DNA from: Streptomyces netropsis
Lineage (GTDB): Bacteria; Actinomycetota; Actinomycetes; Streptomycetales; Streptomycetaceae
NCBI RefSeq assembly: GCF_014203545.1
Contig: NZ_JACHJG010000009.1
Coordinates: 124,001-188,000, forward strand
DNA length: 64,000 nucleotides
Direction: 5' to 3'
Made by a program: the position numbers and the translations under genes. The notes under the pieces are model-generated. The model was given only the letters and a program-made list of their open reading frames with translations, was not told the origin of the DNA and ran no database searches. The stretch's first letter is position 1; every line of letters begins with the position of its first letter. This document shows positions 8,385 through 14,749 of the stretch, in pieces.

Positions 8385-9176
8385 CTACAACGCCTGGGTG
8401 AACTCGTACTGCAACTCGTAGAGGTGCCCGGACTCGACCGTGTCGTGGACTTCGACAGGGCGGTCGTGGTCGCTGTAGACCACGCGGAAGGTGCGCAGGA
8501 CCGGCACGTTGGGTGGAAGTTTCAGGAGGGCGTGCTGTTCCTGGGTGGGGATCCGGGCGGACACGGAGTCCACGCACCGGAGCGGCGGATAGCCCAGCCG
8601 GGCCAGGAGGGTCGAGGTGCCTCCGCGGACCTTTCGGTGTTCCGTCATCGCGGTGCCGCGGACGATGTCCAGGGGGAAGTAGGCCTTGACCAGCCCGGCC
8701 GGCTCGTCGTCGAACGTCAGGATCTGGGACCGCAGGAGGACGGGGGCGGCCGCGTCCAGCCCGAGTGCCCGAGCCACATGGGCCGGAGGCCTGGGTACCT
8801 GCTTGACCTCCAGCAACGCGCAGTTGGCGCGTACCCCGCGCTTGCGTGCCTCGGTGACCCAACGGAAGGGCTGGCCCGGATCGGCGGGAGCGAGGCTCCG
8901 TGAGGGCCGCATGGTCCGCTGCCGGTGCTCCAGGACGACGGAGTCCGGCACTGCCTCCGCCGTGTCGGCGCACCTGGTGACCAGACCTTCCTCGCGCAGT
9001 ACGTCCAGCGCCTGTTCCACGGTCGCGCTCGACGTGGCGAACCGCTGCTGAAGTTCCGCTGTGGGCAGGACGGCGCCCGGAAGGACGGCTCCTGACAGGA
9101 TCTCGTCCCGCAGGTCCGCGGCGACGCGCTCGTGCAGGGGACGTCGGTCGGTGGTCTGCTCGCTTGTCGTTGACAT
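8385..9176 (-). CDS. GntR-family regulator with UTRA ligand domain (HutC type)
   Basis: This 263-residue protein has an N-terminal winged helix at about residues 14-75: LHERVAADLRDEILSG, then GAVLPTAELQQRFATSS and VEQALDVLREEGLV. A C-terminal UTRA-like effector domain (about 95-255) contains VLLRSQILTFDDEPAGLVKAYFP and the conserved tail VLRTFRVVYSDHDRPVEV. HutC-type regulators bind small metabolites and usually repress neighbouring genes. The start is ATG 9176 (MSTTSEQT); the in-frame extension further upstream shows no similarity. It is divergent from the DUF2867-TetR pair, and the palindrome at 9297-9320 lies between them. No obvious target is adjacent on its own strand. It could be autoregulatory. 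Confidence 0.86.
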   Translation of the reverse strand: MSTTSEQTTDRRPLHERVAADLRDEILSGAVLPGAVLPTAELQQRFATSSATVEQALDVLREEGLVTRCADTAEAVPDSVVLEHRQRTMRPSRSLAPADPGQPFRWVTEARKRGVRANCALLEVKQVPRPPAHVARALGLDAAAPVLLRSQILTFDDEPAGLVKAYFPLDIVRGTAMTEHRKVRGGTSTLLARLGYPPLRCVDSVSARIPTQEQHALLKLPPNVPVLRTFRVVYSDHDRPVEVHDTVESGHLYELQYEFTQAL

Positions 9177-9296
9177 GCCCCAGTTATGCGGGAGCCCGGC
9201 CGGGGGATGCCAGAGCGCCGTTCCGGTCAGACACGAATGCCGCCCGGACGGACGCCCCGGAACCGCCGGCCCTCTGATTCTCCCCACGCCCACACT

Positions 9297-9320
9297 TACA
9301 TACGTGCATGCATGTATGTA
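9297..9320. promoter_or_regulatory. 24-bp near-perfect palindrome, candidate TetR operator
   Basis: Positions 9297-9308 read TACATACGTGCA and 9309-9320 read TGCATGTATGTA. The 24 bases are self-complementary except for one mismatched pair (9304 with 9313). The site lies 40 bases upstream of the DUF2867 ATG, where a repressor would block transcription of the DUF2867-tetR unit. Dyads of this length are typical for TetR-family repressors that regulate their own operon, so the product of 9843-10469 is the likely ligand. Confidence 0.7.
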
Positions 9321-9359
9321 CGCTGCTCATGCGTGGACCACCCAAGGGAGGCATGCACG

Positions 9360-9821
9360 ATGAAGACCCAACCGGCCCCACAGGTACGTCAGATCGAAGC
9401 GACCGACCCGATCGCCACGGCTCAGCGGTACGACTACGCCGATGCCTTCGAACTCCGTCTGCCCGAACCCGACCCGCACCGGCCCGAGGCCTGGGTCCGG
9501 GCCGGGATGGACTCCACCCCGAAGTGGGCGGAGCGCATCGTGGGACTGCTGGGAATGCGCAGGGCGCCCACGGAATCGGCAGACCGGATAGGTGGTTTGC
9601 GGGTCGTCGAGTCGAGCCCCGAGATGATCCATCTCGAGACGTCCCTGCCGCTGATGCGCGTCGTCCTCGTGGGGCGCCGGACCGAGCCGACCCGCCGAAC
9701 GTTCACCACCGTTCTCCACTTCCGGCGGCCGGTGCTCGCCCGAATCGTCTGGGCGGTCGTCGGCATCGGTCACCGGCGGGTGGCACGGAAGCTGATCACG
9801 AGCAAGATTTCGAACGACTGA
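9360..9821 (+). CDS. DUF2867-like protein
   Basis: This 153-residue protein resembles the DUF2867 family. The visible features are a N-terminal YDYADAFELRLP, the middle block GLRVVESSPEMIHLETSLPLM, and a C-terminal hydrophobic stretch ARIVWAVVGIGHRRVARKLI. No enzymatic motif is seen and the function is unknown. The start ATG 9360 follows AAGGGAGG, a strong ribosome binding site; an upstream in-frame extension crosses the palindromic operator and is therefore rejected. It is the first gene of a two-gene unit with the TetR regulator 21 bases downstream, and is probably that regulator's controlled target. Confidence 0.75.
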   Translation: MKTQPAPQVRQIEATDPIATAQRYDYADAFELRLPEPDPHRPEAWVRAGMDSTPKWAERIVGLLGMRRAPTESADRIGGLRVVESSPEMIHLETSLPLMRVVLVGRRTEPTRRTFTTVLHFRRPVLARIVWAVVGIGHRRVARKLITSKISND

Positions 9822-9842
9822 ACCGACTGATCGGAGCGGGAG

Positions 9843-10469
9843 TTGCCTGACGAGACACGGGAGAGGCCGACCCAGGCCGATCGCAGCCTGCGCACCCGTA
9901 CCGCGCTGCTCGAATCGGCCGCGCGGGGACTGTCCCGCTACGGCTACGGCAACCTCGTGCTCGCACAGGTGGCCAAGGAGGCCGGGTACACGCGCGGTGC
10001 CCTCTACCACCAGTTCAAGGACAAGCAGGACCTGACCCAGGCCGTCACCGAGTGGATCCAGGAGACCTGGGACCGGGAAGTGGGCCGGTTCGTCGAGCAG
10101 GAGCCGGATCCCGTAGCAGCGCTGCTCACCCTTGCCCGCGGTCACGCCGTCTTCTGCCGACGCGACATCGCACGGGTGGCGATCGCGCTACGGCTCGAGT
10201 TCTCCGGGCAGGACCATCCGGTGGGACGCTCGATCGAGGACGGCTACGAAGCACTCGTCACGCACTGCACGGGCCTGATCGAAGCCGGGCGCACGGCGGA
10301 AACCATCCCGCCCGGCCCCCCGGCCCGAGCCGTCGCGCTCGCTTTCGTCGGCGCACTGGAAGGGACCGTGATCGCGCTGGCCGGCCAGGTCGAGCACGAC
10401 GAGCTGCTCACGGCCCGCACCGTCGCCGGCGTCCTCGGACTCGATCCCCTTGACGTCAGCCTTCCCTGA
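9843..10469 (+). CDS. TetR-family transcriptional regulator
   Basis: This 208-residue protein has the TetR N-terminal helix-turn-helix at about residues 15-60: LRTRTALLESAARGLSRYGY, VLAQVAKEAGYTRGALYHQF and KDKQDLTQAVTEWI. A variable helical ligand domain follows. The start is read as TTG 9843 after a GAGCGGGAG-like site, since no ATG or GTG precedes the helix-turn-helix in frame. It sits 21 bases after the DUF2867 gene, so the pair is almost certainly one transcript. The near-perfect palindrome upstream of that transcript is the likely autoregulatory operator. The inducer is not predictable. Confidence 0.9.
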   Translation: MPDETRERPTQADRSLRTRTALLESAARGLSRYGYGNLVLAQVAKEAGYTRGALYHQFKDKQDLTQAVTEWIQETWDREVGRFVEQEPDPVAALLTLARGHAVFCRRDIARVAIALRLEFSGQDHPVGRSIEDGYEALVTHCTGLIEAGRTAETIPPGPPARAVALAFVGALEGTVIALAGQVEHDELLTARTVAGVLGLDPLDVSLP

Positions 10470-10498
10470 ACGGGACCCGCACCGCGATTCCCCCGAGT

Positions 10499-10524
10499 GG
10501 CCGACGGCTTGGGCCCCGTCGGCC
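10499..10524. terminator. bidirectional hairpin terminator
   Basis: GGCCGACGG (10499-10507) and CCGTCGGCC (10516-10524) form a perfect 9-bp stem with an 8-base loop. It lies in the 78-base gap between the convergent tetR (ends 10469) and EF-hand gene (ends 10548). There is no T-tract, as is usual in Streptomyces. Confidence 0.65.
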
Positions 10525-10547
10525 CTGGCGGGAGCGACGGGCGCCCC

Positions 10548-11078
10548 TCACCTTCCGTCCGCCGCCTCCACCTTCCCGATGCTGTACAGAGCCTCACCCA
10601 CGGGAGAGTCCTCCCCACTGACGTGCGCGCGGACCGAGGCCAGATAGTCGTCACGGCCGACGAGCCCGTCGCCGTCGCCGTCCAGGGCGACAAAGGCCGA
10701 CTCGATGTTGTCGACCGGGTTCCCCAGTGCCGTGCGCAGCTTCGTGAACTCCGGCAGGTTCAGGGCAGCGTCCCCGTCGGCGTCGACGAGGTCGAACAGT
10801 GCGCCGAGCACGGGCTCGCAGATGGTGTCGAACGCCTCGGCACCGGCCCAGGCCGCGTACTCCTCGAAGGTCACCCCTCCGTCGCCGTCCGCGTCCATCG
10901 CCGCCCACGCCCGCGCACCGGCCGTGCGCGCGGTGACGACCAGGGGGTCGTCCTCGGTGCGCCCCGAGACCCGTGCCACACGGTCGGCCCGCGCCGCGTA
11001 CTCGTCCTTCGAGATGACCCCGTCCCCGTCCGCGTCCAGCATGGTGAAGACGAGCCGCTTCGCGGTGATGTCGTCCAT
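10548..11078 (-). CDS. four-EF-hand calcium-binding protein (calerythrin/calsymin-like)
   Basis: This 176-residue acidic protein has four EF-hand loops in order: DADGDGVISKDE, DADGDGGVTFEE, DADGDAALNLPE and DGDGDGLVGRDD. Each has aspartates at loop positions 1, 3 and 5 and an acidic residue at or near position 12, so most or all should bind Ca2+. This layout and size match calerythrin-type intracellular calcium buffers or sensors of actinomycetes. There is no signal peptide or membrane segment. The start ATG 11078 (MDDITAKRL) follows AGGTGGGACTTCA. The gene stands alone, converging with tetR and diverging from the secreted protein at 11324. Confidence 0.9.
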   Translation of the reverse strand: MDDITAKRLVFTMLDADGDGVISKDEYAARADRVARVSGRTEDDPLVVTARTAGARAWAAMDADGDGGVTFEEYAAWAGAEAFDTICEPVLGALFDLVDADGDAALNLPEFTKLRTALGNPVDNIESAFVALDGDGDGLVGRDDYLASVRAHVSGEDSPVGEALYSIGKVEAADGR

Positions 11079-11193
11079 TGAAGTCCCACCTGTCGTGTCT
11101 GTTCGTATATGAGAGCTGTGTTCCTGTTCGCCTGTCTCTACCCGGCGCCCCGGCGGTTCAAGGCGGCCCGGGCAGCTCGCGTTGCGGTGACGT

Positions 11194-11214
11194 GGTGCAC
11201 GGGGCGTGTGCACC
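11194..11214. promoter_or_regulatory. inverted repeat in divergent promoter
   Basis: GGTGCAC (11194-11200) and GTGCACC (11208-11214) are perfect 7-bp arms seven bases apart. They lie in the 245-base region between the divergent EF-hand gene and the secreted-protein gene. This could be an operator or an RNA hairpin; no regulator is assigned. Confidence 0.35.
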
Positions 11215-11323
11215 GCGCACGGGGCGGGGCGCGCGCGGTTGAGTGCTGCCGACAGCCAGGGGTGGCTGATGCGACCCGGGGTAGCCAGGGGCCGGTACCG
11301 GATCCGGAATCCCTGGAGGATGC

Positions 11324-11872
11324 ATGATCGGCGGGCGTCGTGCGGCGGTGGCGTTGAGTTCCCTGGCCCTGGTGGGCTCGTCGTGGGCGGGGGCTCCGGC
11401 CGGTCAGGCCGACGAGGGCAGACACAGAGGCCCGGGGGGCGTGGTGTGCACGGGCCCCAGCACCAGCGTGTACGCCCCGCCCCTGACCCTCGAGTCACGC
11501 GCGACCCGCGTCCACACCGAGGCCCGGTACACGTGCACCGTCGCCCCCGGCCGGACCGTTCCGGCCACCGGTTCTCTGGACGGGGTGTCACCGTCGGCTT
11601 CCTGCAACGGTTTGACCAGCCCCCGCATCACGGAAATCGTGCGGTATGCCGACGGCGAACGGTCACTGATCGTCTACGACAGCGGCACAACGCTCCGTAC
11701 CGTCGGCGTTCTCGATGTCCATCTGTCGGGCCGGGTCACCGAGGGGCGCGGCAAGGGACAGTCGGCGCAGCGGGACGTGCTCCTCGCACTGCCCCGTGAG
11801 CTGCCCACGGAATGTCTCTCCTCCGGTCTCCAGGGGAACAGTGGCCAGGCGCAGCTGGAGATCCGGCCATGA
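11324..11872 (+). CDS. secreted protein of unknown function
   Basis: This 182-residue protein has a Sec signal peptide: MIGGRRAAVALSSLALVG then a small-residue stretch SSWAGAPAGQA, with cleavage plausible around residues 25-30. The mature part has four cysteines (VVCTG, YTCTV, SASCNG, TECLSS), consistent with two disulfides outside the cell. No family is recognised. Its stop overlaps the next start (ATGA at 11869-11872), so translation of the MetE-like protein is coupled to it. That is odd, because one product is exported and the other is cytoplasmic. Confidence 0.7.
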   Translation: MIGGRRAAVALSSLALVGSSWAGAPAGQADEGRHRGPGGVVCTGPSTSVYAPPLTLESRATRVHTEARYTCTVAPGRTVPATGSLDGVSPSASCNGLTSPRITEIVRYADGERSLIVYDSGTTLRTVGVLDVHLSGRVTEGRGKGQSAQRDVLLALPRELPTECLSSGLQGNSGQAQLEIRP

Positions 11873-12948
11873 CCGAATCCTTCGTGGGGATCCCCACCGA
11901 ACCCATCGGCAGCATTCCCCGGCCCGCCGAGCTGCTCTCAGCCATGGCGGCCCACGCCGACGGCCGGATCGGCGACGACGAACTCGCCACCGCCCAGGAC
12001 GACGCGGTCCGCGACACCGTCCGCCGTCTGGAGGAGATCGGCTCGCCGGTCGTCACCGACGGCGAACAGTCCAAGCCCAGCTTCGCCACGTATCCCCTCG
12101 CCGGGCTGGACCACCTGGCACCCGACGGCGCCGTCATCCCCTTCGCCGACGGACACCAGCGGCAGCTGCCCCGTCTGACAGCCGGACCGCTGCGCTACGG
12201 CGTGCACGCCGACCGCTACCTGCGAGCAGCCCGGCGGCACGCGACCGTCCCCGTCAAACAGGCCGTCATCGCTCCCTCGGCGCTCAGCCTGCTCTACCCG
12301 GCGGACGGCATCGACGGCTATCCCCGCGAGGCCTTCCTCGACGATCTGACCGCCGAAGCCGAGGCCGACATCCGCGGCTGTCTGGATGCCGGCGCCCACG
12401 TCGTCCAACTGGACTTCACCGAGGCCCGTCTCTCGTTGAAGCTGGACCCGAGCGGTGGGCTGTTGGAGCAGTTCATCACGCTCAACAACCGTGTCCTGGA
12501 ACGCTTCTCCGCCGCCGAACAGGCCAGGATCGGCGTGCACACCTGCCCCGGCGGCGACCAGGACTCCACCCACAGCCTCGACGTGGACTACGTCGCCCTG
12601 CTGCCGGGGCTGCTGCGGCTCAAGGCGGGCGCCTTCTACGTCCAGTTGGCCAGCGAGCAGGAACCGGACAAGGTCCTCGGTGTCCTCGCGGACCATCTGC
12701 CCGGCCACGCCCGCGTGTTCATCGGCGTCACCGATCCGATCGACCCGCGCGTCGAGACCCCCGAACAGGTCCGCGACCGGGTCCTGACGGCCGCCCGCTA
12801 CCTGCCCCTGGACCGCCTGGGCACGTGCGACGACTGCGGATTCTCCCCCTTCGCCGACGACACCTCCACCTCCCGCGACACGGCCTTCGCCAAGATCCGC
12901 GCCCGGATCGAGGGCACGTCCCTGGCCGCCCGCGAGCTGGCCGGCTGA
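11869..12948 (+). CDS. MetE-like cobalamin-independent methionine synthase family protein
   Basis: This 359-residue single-barrel protein resembles the C-terminal catalytic half of MetE and the related epoxyalkane:coenzyme M transferases. Zinc-site candidates are IGVHTCPGGD (His and Cys) and GTCDDCGFSPF (distal Cys), with IGSIPRP near the N-terminus and VVQLDFTEARLSLKLD in the barrel. Family members move a methyl or alkyl group to a thiol. The full methionine synthase needs an N-terminal half that is absent here, so the acceptor is uncertain. ATG 11869 gives an ATGA overlap with the upstream secreted-protein gene. A strong hairpin follows a few bases after the stop. Confidence 0.82.
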   Translation: MTESFVGIPTEPIGSIPRPAELLSAMAAHADGRIGDDELATAQDDAVRDTVRRLEEIGSPVVTDGEQSKPSFATYPLAGLDHLAPDGAVIPFADGHQRQLPRLTAGPLRYGVHADRYLRAARRHATVPVKQAVIAPSALSLLYPADGIDGYPREAFLDDLTAEAEADIRGCLDAGAHVVQLDFTEARLSLKLDPSGGLLEQFITLNNRVLERFSAAEQARIGVHTCPGGDQDSTHSLDVDYVALLPGLLRLKAGAFYVQLASEQEPDKVLGVLADHLPGHARVFIGVTDPIDPRVETPEQVRDRVLTAARYLPLDRLGTCDDCGFSPFADDTSTSRDTAFAKIRARIEGTSLAARELAG

Positions 12949-12952
12949 CCCG

Positions 12953-12988
12953 TCGTGCAGGGCGGGCCTAGAGGCCCGCCCTGCACGA
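12953..12988. terminator. 17-bp stem bidirectional terminator overlapping the next gene's 3' end
   Basis: TCGTGCAGGGCGGGCCT (12953-12969) and AGGCCCGCCCTGCACGA (12972-12988) are perfectly complementary with only two bases between. The real loop is therefore a few bases larger. It starts five bases after the MetE-like gene and includes the last codons and stop of the convergent small gene ending at 12968. Confidence 0.85.
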
Positions 12989-13201
12989 GCACGGCATCGT
13001 GACCGACTGCGCCATGCGCAGCCGCGAAACGCCTCTCACGGAGACCGTCGGCTGAGTGCGGCCCTGGGGCCGGTCCCGGGCGGCCTGGGCGAGGGCCGTG
13101 TAGTCCGGGAACCGGCGCAGTCCGCAACGGTCGCAGGCCGCCGCGCCGTTCGTGGTGGTCCACGTGGGGTGAGGGCAGCGGGTGGTGGTGGCCGGCGTCA
13201 T
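12968..13201 (-). CDS. small CxxC zinc-ribbon-like protein (DUF6255-like)
   Basis: This 77-residue protein starts MTPATTTRCPHPTW and contains ACDRCGLRRFPDYTAL. The CPH followed by CDRCG suggests a small metal-binding knuckle, and the RFPDYTAL segment recalls the Streptomyces DUF6255 family. That family match is from memory and unverified. The start ATG 13201 overlaps the stop of the upstream gene (13198-13200), so the two are translationally coupled. Its 3' end (…CSCRAGL) is encoded inside the terminator hairpin at 12953-12988. The function is unknown; the pair lies divergent to the XRE/DUF397 locus, a common Streptomyces arrangement. Confidence 0.5.
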   Translation of the reverse strand: MTPATTTRCPHPTWTTTNGAAACDRCGLRRFPDYTALAQAARDRPQGRTQPTVSVRGVSRLRMAQSVTMPCSCRAGL

Positions 13202-13536
13202 GAGTGGGCGGTCCGTTGGTGACGGCCCATGGCCATGGTCCATTCCTCGGCGAGTCGGCGGTTTCCCCCTGCCGTGGCGTCCCGGTGCCCGGCCTTGATC
13301 CGATCGCACTCCATGCAGTGCGGCTGGGTCACGGGCAGCAGGTTCTCGGCGGCCGCGTGCCACTCGATCCCGCCGCCGGGCGGACGCAGTTGGTAGCGCA
13401 TCCACCGGGTGTCCATGACCTCGCCCACGCGCTTGGTGGTGGTGTCCCAGACGAGGTCCCCGGTGGCGGGTGCGTAGGTGGACGGGGTGCCCGTGACTGT
13501 CAAGGCTTCGCGCGGTTGTTCGGGGGTATGGGGCAT
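13198..13536 (-). CDS. conserved hypothetical protein beside XRE/DUF397 locus
   Basis: This 112-residue soluble protein has the core GDLVWDTTTKRVGEVMD, then RYQLRPPGGGIEWH, and an HCMECDRIKAGH segment that could bind a metal through its CxxC. The end is basic. Small proteins with this KRVGEVMD core are, to my knowledge, common next to Streptomyces XRE/DUF397 genes, but no function is established. The start ATG 13536 follows AAGAGGTAGCCGC. It overlaps the downstream DUF6255-like gene by four bases and diverges from the XRE gene at 13676, sharing a 139-base promoter region. Confidence 0.6.
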   Translation of the reverse strand: MPHTPEQPREALTVTGTPSTYAPATGDLVWDTTTKRVGEVMDTRWMRYQLRPPGGGIEWHAAAENLLPVTQPHCMECDRIKAGHRDATAGGNRRLAEEWTMAMGRHQRTAHS

Positions 13537-13635
13537 GCGGCTACCTCTTGCGTTCCGTTCGCTCGTTCGGAGCGATGTTCACTGACCGTGTCACCAGCGT
13601 TGCGCTCCGCTCGTACGGTGAACAGGTAGGCCACT

Positions 13636-13655
13636 TGGACAGGCGCAACTGTCCA
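13636..13655. promoter_or_regulatory. candidate operator of the XRE regulator
   Basis: TGGACAG (13636-13642) and CTGTCCA (13649-13655) are perfect 7-bp arms with a six-base spacer. The dyad ends 20 bases before the XRE gene's GTG. It contains TTGGAC at 13635-13640, which could double as a -35 box. Autoregulation by the XRE protein is the simplest reading. Confidence 0.5.
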
Positions 13656-13675
13656 GCCCAGTCCGGGGAGTTCCT

Positions 13676-14503
13676 GTGAGCGTGGAGAACGAAACGGCCG
13701 ATGCCGACCTACCGGTGACGCCGCTGGCGCACTTCGGGCGCGAGGTGCGGCTGGAACGTGAGCGGCTGCGCCTGTCACGTGAGGAGTTGGGCAAGAAGGC
13801 CCACTGCGGCTACTCGCTGGTCGCGAAGGTCGAAGGCGGGGAGCGCGTCCCGCGGCTCGAATTCGCAGAAGCCTGCGATCAGGTGTTTCCGCACGCCAAC
13901 GGAAGGTTCGTTCGGCTCTGGCAGCTCGTGCTGAGGTCCGCCTTCCCGCCGTGGTTCCGCAAGTACGTCGAGCTCGAAGGCGTCGCTACCCACATCCGGA
14001 TGTTCCAGTGCCAGCTCGTGCCGGGGTTGGTGCAGACGGAGGAATACGCCCGGGCCATCATGGAGACGGGCCGGTTGCCCAATCTTGACGACCTGGTGAC
14101 CGCGCGGATGGAGCGTCAGCGCATCCTGGCTCGCGAGGAACCGCCCAAGCTCTGGGTCATCCTGGACGAGGGTGTACTCCGGCGAACGGTTGGCGGGGTC
14201 GGGGTCATGAAGGGGCAGTTGGAACGGCTCCGAGACCTGGCGGATACGGCACCACACGTTGTGCAAATCATCCCGGAGAACGGGAAGCCCTATCACGGAT
14301 GGAGCGGTTCCTTCGCTCTCCTGTCGTTCAACGAAGGCGCGGACGTGGTGCATGTCGACGGCTTCCCAAGGGGCTACTTCCTGGCCGAGCAGGATGACGT
14401 GGCTTCGGCGACCCGCGCCTACGATCTGCTCATCGCGACGGCGCTACCGCCGAATGACTCGGCTCCCCTGATCAACTCAATCTTGAAGGAAAGCTACTCA
14501 TGA
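13676..14503 (+). CDS. XRE-family regulator with DUF5753 (Scr1/WhiJ type)
   Basis: This 275-residue protein has an N-terminal XRE helix-turn-helix at about residues 18-75 (FGREVRLERERLRLSREELG, then KAHCGYSLVAKVEGGERVPR). It is followed by the DUF5753 domain: FQCQLVPGLVQTEEYARAIM, the VWVILDEGVLRR-like segment LWVILDEGVLRRTVGG, and SGSFALLSF. These proteins pair with a small DUF397 partner, in an arrangement like WhiJ or Scr1/Scr2, and act on development, antibiotic production or toxin-antitoxin-like control. GTG 13676 follows GGGGAG. The start of the DUF397 gene overlaps its stop. An inverted repeat just upstream is a probable self-binding site. Confidence 0.92.
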   Translation: MSVENETADADLPVTPLAHFGREVRLERERLRLSREELGKKAHCGYSLVAKVEGGERVPRLEFAEACDQVFPHANGRFVRLWQLVLRSAFPPWFRKYVELEGVATHIRMFQCQLVPGLVQTEEYARAIMETGRLPNLDDLVTARMERQRILAREEPPKLWVILDEGVLRRTVGGVGVMKGQLERLRDLADTAPHVVQIIPENGKPYHGWSGSFALLSFNEGADVVHVDGFPRGYFLAEQDDVASATRAYDLLIATALPPNDSAPLINSILKESYS

Positions 14504-14706
14504 CCAACCGAGCACACATACCGGGTTCCGCGTGGCGCAAGTCCAGCTACAGCGGCAACAACGGAGGCGAATGCGTCGAGGTCGCTGACGGCATCCCCGA
14601 CGCCGTCCCCGTTCGGGACAGCAAGAACCCTCAAGGCCCGGTGCTCGTATTCCCCGCCACCGCATGGACGAGGTTCATCGCCACGCTGCCGGCAGGACAC
14701 GCGTAG
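14500..14706 (+). CDS. DUF397 protein, partner of the XRE regulator
   Basis: This 68-residue protein has the standard DUF397 signature: SAWRKSSYSGNNGGECVEVA, then VPVRDSKNPQGPVLVFPATAW. Its ATG overlaps the XRE gene stop in an ATGA junction, so the pair is co-translated. DUF397 proteins are thought to antagonise or modulate the cognate XRE/DUF5753 protein. No membrane or signal sequence is present. Confidence 0.93.
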   Translation: MTNRAHIPGSAWRKSSYSGNNGGECVEVADGIPDAVPVRDSKNPQGPVLVFPATAWTRFIATLPAGHA

Positions 14707-14749
14707 ACGCCCCGGACCGGCACGGCCCAGGGCGTTCCACAGCCACTGA

